Assembly (NCBI GenBank): GCA_025360685.1
Contig: JANYBR010000085.1
Span: 1 to 11,031, forward strand
Source: Pseudomonadota bacterium
GTDB lineage: Bacteria > Pseudomonadota > Alphaproteobacteria > Micropepsales > Micropepsaceae
Reading direction: 5' to 3'
Length of the DNA stretch: 11,031 nt
Below are positions 1-5,718 of this stretch, piece by piece (position 1 is the stretch's first letter; each line of letters opens with the position of its first letter). A program made the position numbers and the translations under genes. Under the pieces are notes generated by a model. It ran no database searches. It saw only the letters and a program-made list of their open reading frames with translations, and was not told where the DNA came from.

Positions 1-957
1 ATCGATCACCGCCGTGCCCTCGAAGCCGCAATGGACCATGCAGTCCTTGCACTTCTCGTACTTGCCGACGCCGTACTTGTCCCAGTCCGTGCCGTCGATC
101 AGTTCCTTGAACGTCTTCACATAGCCTTCGCCGAGCAAGTAGCAGGGCTTCTGCCAGCCGAACACGCAGCGCAGCGGCATCGACCACGGCGTGCACTCGT
201 ATGTTTGATTGCCGGCGAGGAAGTCGAGGAACAGCGCCGACTGGGTGAATGCCCACTTCTTGCCGCCATTGCCGCGCCCGAGAATGTCGCGGAACAGGTT
301 CTTGGTGCGCTCGCGATTGAGGAAACTGTCCTGGTCCGGGGCGCGCTCATAGGCATAGCCGGGCGAGATGGTGATGCCGTCCAGACCCATCTCCATCATC
401 GTGTCGAAGAACGCGGCGACGCGCTCCGGAATCGCGTTGGAGAACAAGGTGCAGTTGATCTGGGTGCGAAAGCCCTTGGACTTGGCGAGCTTGATCGCCT
501 CGATGGCCTTTTCGTAGACGCCGTCCAGGCATACCGAATGATCGTGCATCGCCTTGTCGCCATCCAGATGGATGGACCAGGTGAAGTTCGAATGCGGTTC
601 GTACTGGTCGATCTTCTTGGTCATCAACAGCGCGTTGGTGCACAGGATCACGAACTTGCCCCGATCCAGGAAGCCCTGCACGATCTGCGGCATTTCGCGA
701 TGCAGCAGCGGTTCGCCGCCGGCGATCGAAACCGCGGGCGCGCCGCACTCGTCCATCGCATCCATGCATTCCTGGTAGGACAGGCGCTGGTTGAGGATGT
801 CGTCGGGATAGTCGATCTTGCCGCAACCCGCGCAGGCGAGGTTGCAGCGGAACAGCGGCTCCAGCATGAGCACGAGCGGATAGCGCTTCTTGCCCGTCAG
901 ATGCTGTTTCATGACATAGGCGCCGATGCGCGCCGCCTGTTGAACCGGAATGCCCAC
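1..957 (-). CDS. hpnH: Adenosylhopane synthase HpnH, radical SAM (3' end outside window)
   Basis: HpnH joins the 5'-deoxyadenosyl group of SAM to diploptene to give adenosylhopane, the first side-chain step of extended hopanoids (known for the family). The frame is open for 319 codons from a GTG at 957 to the left edge, and it reads as HpnH throughout. The radical-SAM cluster motif CX3CX2C is at residues 38-45 (FRCNLACAGC). A GGEP motif is near residue 81 (SIAGGEPLLHRE), and Cys106 lies in ILCTNAL, a position I recall being studied in the Streptomyces enzyme. The C-terminal DUF3463-like part has a CX2CX3C cluster (CKDCMVHC) close to the edge. About 60 residues of the usual ~380 are missing only because the window ends. 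The GTG start is supported by GGAG at 964-967, six bases upstream. It lies 14 bp after the ispH stop, so the two genes are very likely cotranscribed. Confidence 0.95.
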   Translation of the reverse strand, partial: MGIPVQQAARIGAYVMKQHLTGKKRYPLVLMLEPLFRCNLACAGCGKIDYPDDILNQRLSYQECMDAMDECGAPAVSIAGGEPLLHREMPQIVQGFLDRGKFVILCTNALLMTKKIDQYEPHSNFTWSIHLDGDKAMHDHSVCLDGVYEKAIEAIKLAKSKGFRTQINCTLFSNAIPERVAAFFDTMMEMGLDGITISPGYAYERAPDQDSFLNRERTKNLFRDILGRGNGGKKWAFTQSALFLDFLAGNQTYECTPWSMPLRCVFGWQKPCYLLGEGYVKTFKELIDGTDWDKYGVGKYEKCKDCMVHCGFEGTAVID

Positions 958-963
958 TATGTT

Positions 964-967
964 CTCC
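964..967 (-). promoter_or_regulatory. Ribosome binding site of hpnH (fixes GTG start)
   Basis: On the minus strand GGAG is followed by six bases (AACATA) and then the GTG at 957. It lies just after the ispH stop codon. No ATG in this frame sits closer to the conserved N-terminus, so this site decides for the GTG start. Confidence 0.7.
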
Positions 968-971
968 GTTG

Positions 972-1913
972 CTACGCCGCGGGGGCGCGATCGTTCCTGA
1001 GCTCGGCCGGAAGGCGGAACTCGATATGCTCTTTCTTGCCGTCCATCTGCGTGACTTCGACGGTCTCGATGCGGCCGAGCGCTTCGATCACGTCTTCCAC
1101 CAGCCGCTCCGGCGCCGAGGCACCCGCGGTCAGGCCCACGGCCTTCACGCCGCGCACCCAATCGGGATTGAGTTCGCTGCCGTCCGCAATCAGGTAGCTC
1201 GGCACGCCTTCCTCGCGGCCGATCTCGCACAGACGGTTGGAATTGGAACTGTTCTTGGCGCCGACGACCAGGATCACGTCCGCCACCTTGGCCAGCTCGC
1301 GCACCGACGTCTGACGGTTCTGCGTCGCGTAGCAGATGTCGGTCGTCTCCGGTCCGACGATGTTGCGGAACTTGGTCTTCAAGGCGACGATGATGCTTTT
1401 GGTGTCGTCGATGGAAAGCGTCGTCTGCGTGATGTAGGCGACGGGCGTATCGAGCGGGATGCTCAACGCAGCCACATCAGCTTCGGACTGCACCAGATGC
1501 ACCGGCGCGCCGACCTGGCCCATGGTGCCTTCGACTTCGGGATGGCCGGCATGGCCGATCAGGATCAGCTTGCGGCCGCTGCCGGCATAGCGCTTGCCCT
1601 GATTGTGCACCTTGGAAACCAGCGGACAGGTTGCGTCCAGCACCGGCAGGCCGCGCGCTTGCGCATCCTTCACCACTGCCTGCGGCACGCCATGGGCACT
1701 GAATACCGTAACCGCGCCGTCGGGCACTTCGTTCAGTTCCTCGACAAAGCGCGCGCCCTTGTTCTTGAGCGTGTCGACCACATGCTTGTTGTGCACGATC
1801 TCGTGGCGGACATAGACGGGCTCGCCATACTTCTCGAGCGCCCGCTCGACGATGTCGATCGCGCGAACCACACCAGCACAAAACCCACGGGGTTGGGCGA
1901 GAATGACCCGCAT
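972..1913 (-). CDS. ispH: 4-hydroxy-3-methylbut-2-enyl diphosphate reductase IspH
   Basis: IspH (LytB) is the last MEP-pathway enzyme, a cytosolic iron-sulfur protein that reduces HMBPP to IPP and DMAPP. The 313-residue length is normal. All three cluster cysteines are visible: C12 (GFCAGV), C96 (DATCP) and C194 (TDICYATQNR). The substrate histidines H41, H74 and H124 are present, with E126 (GHAGHPE), the SSN stretch at 222-224 and S266 (TAGASAPE). The ATG at 1913 is preceded by GAGGAG at 1919-1924 with five bases of spacing, a strong ribosome site. It leads an ispH-hpnH unit and is transcribed away from the ispA-type gene across a shared 254 bp spacer. The placement suggests isoprenoid precursor supply for hopanoids, but IspH is also the general housekeeping enzyme. 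Nothing is missing or odd in the protein. Confidence 0.97.
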   Translation of the reverse strand: MRVILAQPRGFCAGVVRAIDIVERALEKYGEPVYVRHEIVHNKHVVDTLKNKGARFVEELNEVPDGAVTVFSAHGVPQAVVKDAQARGLPVLDATCPLVSKVHNQGKRYAGSGRKLILIGHAGHPEVEGTMGQVGAPVHLVQSEADVAALSIPLDTPVAYITQTTLSIDDTKSIIVALKTKFRNIVGPETTDICYATQNRQTSVRELAKVADVILVVGAKNSSNSNRLCEIGREEGVPSYLIADGSELNPDWVRGVKAVGLTAGASAPERLVEDVIEALGRIETVEVTQMDGKKEHIEFRLPAELRNDRAPAA

Positions 1914-2167
1914 CGAAACTCCTCAGAGCGCCGCCAGCGTGAACGACAATCAAAGACCGCCGGGCCGATCCTTGCCCGAATTGGTGCCTATAGCCAGCAT
2001 CCGGGTGCGGTGCAACCGGCACCGGACTGCAACACTCTGCCTAGCTTTTGCCCTTTTGGACGTATAGGGCTCGCACGCGGGTGGGACAGTTATGTTAATG
2101 TACGGGCTCGCGCAATTATCCCTGCATCTCTTGGGGAAATAGAGTCAGCAGGTCGCACGGGGTTTTC
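1914..2167. other. Divergent intergenic region between ispH and the ispA-type gene
   Basis: This 254 bp spacer must hold the 5' control signals for both transcription units. It is visibly less GC-rich near 2085-2145. On the minus strand a loose promoter-like pair (CTGTCC, 17 bases, TATACG, reading from about 2086 down to 2058) faces ispH, but the match is weak. An 8-bp direct repeat, GGGCTCGC, occurs at 2067-2074 and 2104-2111. I see no convincing small ORF, riboswitch or terminator. Confidence 0.4.
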
Positions 2168-3103
2168 ATGGTCGGTACCAAAGGCGGGGCGCCGAAGATT
2201 TCGGCAGGCTCCCCCTCCAGCGCGTTGCCGACGGCAATGCAGGAAGCGTCCCGGATCGTCGACGAGACCCTGGACCGCGTCCTGCCCAAGCCGCATGGAC
2301 TGCATGGCCGCGTCCACGAAGCGATGCGCTACGCCACGTTTGCGGGCGGCAAGCGCCTGCGCCCCTTCCTTGTCCTTAACTCCGCCAGACTGTTCGGCGT
2401 CGAGCTCGCACGCGCCGCCCGAGTCGCGGCGGCGATCGAGGTTCTGCACACCTATTCGCTGGTGCATGACGATCTGCCCTGCATGGATGACGATGATTTG
2501 CGCCGCGGCCGGCCCACCACCCATATCGCCTTCGACGAGATGACGGCGGTGCTTGCCGGCGATGCGCTGCTGACGATCGCCTTCGAGATTCTGGCCAATG
2601 CGCAGACGCACCCGTCAGCTGACGTGCGCAACGCCCTCGTGCTCCGCCTCGCCGAAGCCGCCGGGAACAACGGCATGATCGGCGGCCAGATGATCGACAT
2701 GCAGGCGCCGCAGAAAGCGTTCGGCACCGATGAGATCGTTCTGCTGCAGCGGCTGAAGACCGGCCAGCTGTTCGAATTTTCCTGCGAGGCCGGCGCCATC
2801 CTGGGTGAGGCCAAGCCGCAAGACCGCGACCGCCTGCGCTCCTATGCGCGCGACATGGGCCTGGTCTTCCAGATCACCGACGATCTTCTCGACGTCACCA
2901 GCACGGCCGAAAAGACCGGCAAGGCGGTGGGCAAGGACAAGGAACAAGGCAAGGCCACGCTCGTCTCCCTCATGGGCATCGACGGTGCCCGCGCCGAAGC
3001 GACAAGGCTGGCGCGCCGGGCGGTGGCGACGCTCGCGCCTTATGGTAATAGCGCGCCCGAACTTTGCGAACTTCCACTCTTCCTGCTGGACCGAGAGTCG
3101 TAA
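2168..3103 (+). CDS. ispA: IspA-type polyprenyl (farnesyl) diphosphate synthase
   Basis: This is a trans-prenyltransferase of the bacterial short-chain type, condensing DMAPP and IPP most likely to farnesyl diphosphate, the squalene precursor. Residues 60-67 carry GGKRLRPF. The first aspartate-rich motif (DDLPCMD, D101-D107) has the two-residue insertion typical of bacterial FPP synthases, followed by LRRGRPT. Residues 197-202 read KTGQLF, and the second aspartate motif is DDLLD at 238-242, followed by a GKAVGKD loop. The 311 residues are close to the usual ~300. The ATG at 2168 has only a weak GGGG ribosome site; an ATG at 2237 would give 288 residues but would shorten the lead to GGKRLRPF more than is usual. 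The stop TAA at 3101-3103 shares its last A with the dxs ATG, so the two are translationally coupled. Product chain length (C15 or C20) cannot be proven from motifs alone. Confidence 0.88.
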   Translation: MVGTKGGAPKISAGSPSSALPTAMQEASRIVDETLDRVLPKPHGLHGRVHEAMRYATFAGGKRLRPFLVLNSARLFGVELARAARVAAAIEVLHTYSLVHDDLPCMDDDDLRRGRPTTHIAFDEMTAVLAGDALLTIAFEILANAQTHPSADVRNALVLRLAEAAGNNGMIGGQMIDMQAPQKAFGTDEIVLLQRLKTGQLFEFSCEAGAILGEAKPQDRDRLRSYARDMGLVFQITDDLLDVTSTAEKTGKAVGKDKEQGKATLVSLMGIDGARAEATRLARRAVATLAPYGNSAPELCELPLFLLDRES

Positions 3104-4914
3104 TGCCAGAAAACCCGCGCACCCCGGTGCTCGACAAAATCAACTTGCCGGCCGATCTGCGCCGGCTCGACAAGTCCAGCCTGCGCCAGGTTTCCGACGA
3201 ATTGCGCAGCGAGCTGATTCACGCCGTGTCCGATTCGGGCGGGCATTTCGGCGCCGGGCTTGGCGTGATCGAACTGACGGTGGCGCTGCACTATGTCTTC
3301 GATACGCCGCACGACCGCGTCATCTGGGACGTCGGGCACCAGGCCTATCCGCACAAAATTCTGACCGGACGCAGGGACCGCATCCGCAGCATTCGAAAAA
3401 GCGGCGGCCTTTCCGGCTTCACACGCCGCAGCGAGAGCGAATACGACCCGTTCGGCGCGGCGCACTCTTCCACTTCGGTTTCCGCCGGCCTCGGCATGGC
3501 GGTGGGCCGCGACCTTCTCGGCAAGAAAAATCATGTCATCGCCGTGATCGGCGACGGCGCCATGAGCGCAGGCATGGCCTATGAGGCGATCAACAATGCC
3601 GGCGCGCTCGGCAGCCGCCTGCTCGTGGTCCTCAACGACAACGACATGTCGATCGCGCCAGCCACCGGCGCGCTCAATCGCCATCTCAACCATTTGACCG
3701 CGACCAGGTGCGGCGAGAACACGATGTTCGAGAAGCTCGGCATGCGTCATGTCGGGCCGATCGACGGCCATGACGTCGACGCGCTCGTGGCTCAGCTTGA
3801 AAAAATCCGCGACGACAAGGATGGCGGCCCCGTGCTGCTCCACATCGTCACGAAGAAGGGCCATGGCTACGCGCCCGCCGAGGCTTCCGCCGACAAGGGG
3901 CACGCGGTTGCCAAGTTCGACATCGCCACCGGCGCGCAGGTCAAGGGCAAGGCGTCGGCGCCGACCTACACAAAGGTGTTCGCCGATGCGCTGATCGCCG
4001 AGGCCAAGGCCGATCCTAGAATCGTCGCCATCACTGCCGCGATGCCGTCGGGCACGGGGCTGGACGCGTTCGGCAAGGCCTTCCCGGAGCGGACTTTCGA
4101 TGTCGGCATCGCCGAGCAACATGCGGTGACGTTCGCCGCCGGCCTTGCGACGGAAGGCTTGAAGCCGTTCGCGGTGATCTATTCGACGTTCCTGCAACGC
4201 GCCTACGATCAGGTCGTGCACGATGTCGCGATCCAGAAGCTGCCGGTGCGCTTCGCCATGGATCGCGCCGGACTGGTCGGCGCCGACGGTGCGACGCATG
4301 CCGGCAGTTTCGATCTGGCCTATCTGTGCTGCCTGCCGGGTTTTGTCGTGATGGCGGCATCCGACGAAGCCGAATTGATGCACATGGTGGCTACCGCGGC
4401 GGCCTATGACGACGGCCCGATCGCGCTGCGCTATCCGCGCGGCGAAGGCACCGGCGTGGCGCTGCCGGCACGCGGCGACGTCCTTCCTATCGGCAAGGGG
4501 CGCATTGTGCGCGAGGGCAAGGAAGTCGCCATCCTCAGTCTCGGCACACGCCTGGGCGCGGCGCTCGCCGCGGCCGATCAACTGCGGGATCAGGGTATCG
4601 TATGCACCGTGGCCGATGCGCGCTTCGCCAAGCCGATTGACGCAGAACTCGTGCGTCGTCTGGTGCGCCACCACGGCATGCTCGTGACGGTGGAGGAGGG
4701 CGCGGTAGGCGGCTTCGGCTCGCAGGTGCTTCACTTCCTGGCGAATGAGGGGTTGCTGCGTCCCGGCTTCGAAGTCCGCACCATGACTTTGCCCGACCAG
4801 TTCCAGGAACATGACGATCCGGCGCGCCAGTATGAAACGGCCGGCCTGGCCGCCGGCGACATTGCCAGGCTTATCGCGGCCCATTTTGTGAAGAAAGCCT
4901 CGGTGCGCGGCTAG
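3103..4914 (+). CDS. dxs: 1-deoxy-D-xylulose-5-phosphate synthase, shortened linker
   Basis: Dxs is the thiamine diphosphate enzyme that condenses pyruvate and glyceraldehyde 3-phosphate, the entry and flux-controlling step of the MEP pathway. From the ATG at 3103 it has 603 residues and starts like the family (TPVLDKINLPADLRRL). H48 (SGGHFGAG), the ThDP motif GDGAMSAG at 150-157 with NN at 164-165, E338 (GIAEQHAV) and H399 (THAGSFD) are all present, as is the C-terminal transketolase domain. Between NDNDMSI (178-184) and GPIDGH (218-223) only 33 residues remain, against about 66 in E. coli Dxs by my recollection. The missing part includes the helical linker and its usual RGMVTGGT-like lead-in. 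An in-frame TTG at 3064 lies inside ispA and is not needed as a start, because the TAATG overlap explains initiation. All catalytic residues remain, so activity is likely. Whether it is the only Dxs of the genome is unknown. Confidence 0.95.
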   Translation: MPENPRTPVLDKINLPADLRRLDKSSLRQVSDELRSELIHAVSDSGGHFGAGLGVIELTVALHYVFDTPHDRVIWDVGHQAYPHKILTGRRDRIRSIRKSGGLSGFTRRSESEYDPFGAAHSSTSVSAGLGMAVGRDLLGKKNHVIAVIGDGAMSAGMAYEAINNAGALGSRLLVVLNDNDMSIAPATGALNRHLNHLTATRCGENTMFEKLGMRHVGPIDGHDVDALVAQLEKIRDDKDGGPVLLHIVTKKGHGYAPAEASADKGHAVAKFDIATGAQVKGKASAPTYTKVFADALIAEAKADPRIVAITAAMPSGTGLDAFGKAFPERTFDVGIAEQHAVTFAAGLATEGLKPFAVIYSTFLQRAYDQVVHDVAIQKLPVRFAMDRAGLVGADGATHAGSFDLAYLCCLPGFVVMAASDEAELMHMVATAAAYDDGPIALRYPRGEGTGVALPARGDVLPIGKGRIVREGKEVAILSLGTRLGAALAAADQLRDQGIVCTVADARFAKPIDAELVRRLVRHHGMLVTVEEGAVGGFGSQVLHFLANEGLLRPGFEVRTMTLPDQFQEHDDPARQYETAGLAAGDIARLIAAHFVKKASVRG

Positions 4915-4942
4915 CACGCGGTTCCGGCAGCAAAATTTGGCC

Positions 4943-4961
4943 GCGATTGACGGTTAATCGC
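4943..4961 (+). repeat. Small hairpin in the dxs-hpnM spacer
   Basis: GCGATT and AATCGC form 6-bp arms around a seven-base loop, 29 bases after the dxs stop. No T-run follows, so it is a poor intrinsic terminator. The same spacer carries the 10-bp direct repeat CGGTTCCGGC at 4919-4928 and 4965-4974, flanking this hairpin. Its role is unknown. Confidence 0.35.
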
Positions 4962-5056
4962 CACCGGTTCCGGCCCCTGCACGGGGTGCGATTTGCTTCT
5001 CGCCCCGGCCGGACCAAGATGAGTGACGTTGCCGCGAGAGGCCCACGGAGAACCAA

Positions 5057-5677
5057 ATGCACAATTGGATGATGAGAATTTCGCTGGCCGTGACGCTCGC
5101 GCTGGCCGTCACCGCACCGCTCTCAGGCGCCCGCGCCGACGCCGCCGATCCGGCAGCACCGGCGGTGCGGGGTTTCTACGCAACCTTGCTCGACTGTATG
5201 AAGAACGCCAAGGCGTTGGGCGCTCAGGGCCGCTACGACAAACTCAAGCCCGCTGTCGAGCAGGCCTTCGAGCTGCGCACGATGATCAAGTACGCCGTGG
5301 GCCCGACCTGGGACACAGCGTCGGCCGACGACCAGAAGGCACTGACCCGTTCGTTCGCGCGCATGACGATTGCGCAATATGCCGGCAACTTCGACGGCTA
5401 TGATGGCGAGAAATTCACCGTCGAGCCCCAGGCCGATATCCGCGGCACGGATCACTATGTGAAGACCGAACTGGTGGTCAAGGATCAGACCGTGGCCTTC
5501 ATCTATCGCATGCGCCAGTTCGGCAGCGACTGGAAAATCATCGACATCCTGCTGGACGGTTCGATCAGCCAGCTGTCGGTCTATCGCTCGGACTTCTCGG
5601 CCACCCTGAAGAGCGGCGGCGCTGCGGCGCTGGTCAAGAAGATCGACGCGCTCGCCGACAAGGCGCTGAAGGGGTAG
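5057..5677 (+). CDS. hpnM: HpnM, MlaC/Ttg2D-family periplasmic lipid-transport protein
   Basis: This is a periplasmic protein of the toluene-tolerance Ttg2D/MlaC family, of the HpnM type that accompanies HpnN in hopanoid loci. It probably carries lipids across the periplasm, a role inferred from MlaC. The 206-residue protein opens with a Sec signal (MHNWMMRISL, then a hydrophobic run) with likely cleavage after ARA at residue 27. The mature part shows the family pattern: VRGFYATLLDCMKNAKALG, then a conserved FELRTMIKYAVG segment, FDGYDGEKF at 112-120, and DWKIIDILLDGSISQL at 158-173, which is the diagnostic WKI-D-DGSIS ending. The ATG at 5057 has GGAG at 5047-5050 with six bases of spacing; M5 or M6 could also start. 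It lies 142 bp after dxs, on the same strand, and its 3' end faces hpnN. It could be read through from dxs or have its own promoter. Confidence 0.9.
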   Translation: MHNWMMRISLAVTLALAVTAPLSGARADAADPAAPAVRGFYATLLDCMKNAKALGAQGRYDKLKPAVEQAFELRTMIKYAVGPTWDTASADDQKALTRSFARMTIAQYAGNFDGYDGEKFTVEPQADIRGTDHYVKTELVVKDQTVAFIYRMRQFGSDWKIIDILLDGSISQLSVYRSDFSATLKSGGAAALVKKIDALADKALKG

Positions 5678-5688
5678 CGGCACCTTCC

Positions 5689-5717
5689 TTTCGTCCCCCG
5701 CTTCGCAGGGGAGGAAA
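5689..5717. terminator. Hairpin between convergent hpnM and hpnN, possible two-way terminator
   Basis: TTTC and TCCCC on the left pair with GGGGA and GAAA on the right, forming a ten-position stem with a single G-G mismatch and a nine-base top that can pair further (GC-TTC-GC). It fits almost exactly in the 41 bp between the two stop codons. T-rich stretches flank it on each strand (CCTTTC on the plus strand, GTTTCC on the minus strand), but there is no long U tract. Confidence 0.5.
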
Positions 5718-5718
5718 C

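Noticed and set aside
2067..2111. GGGCTCGC direct repeat in the ispH/ispA spacer as an operator
   Set aside because: Eight bases in a GC-rich background are weak evidence, the flanks differ, and no symmetry is present.
31..2543. Two long plus-strand open frames (31-1197 and 969-2543)
   Set aside because: They run antisense to hpnH and ispH, and the second also crosses the divergent spacer into another frame of the ispA-type gene. No family signal and no ribosome sites.
3064..3102. Upstream TTG start that would extend Dxs by 13 residues
   Set aside because: The extension lies within the ispA-type gene, lacks family similarity and has no ribosome site, while the ATG in TAATG gives the normal Dxs N-terminus.
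3040..3103. Possible frameshift at the end of the ispA-type gene
   Set aside because: The C-terminus (LAPYGNSAPELCELPLFLLDRES) looks like a normal family ending, so the overlap with dxs is a coupling overlap and not a break.
3040..4917. A 625-codon open frame on the minus strand covering all of dxs
   Set aside because: It is exactly antisense to a clearly conserved Dxs. Its translation is rich in Arg, His and Ala and matches no family I recognise; such mirror frames are common in GC-rich coding DNA.
4947..4952. TTGACG as a -35 box for hpnM
   Set aside because: No acceptable -10 hexamer lies 16-18 bases downstream; that stretch is GC-rich.
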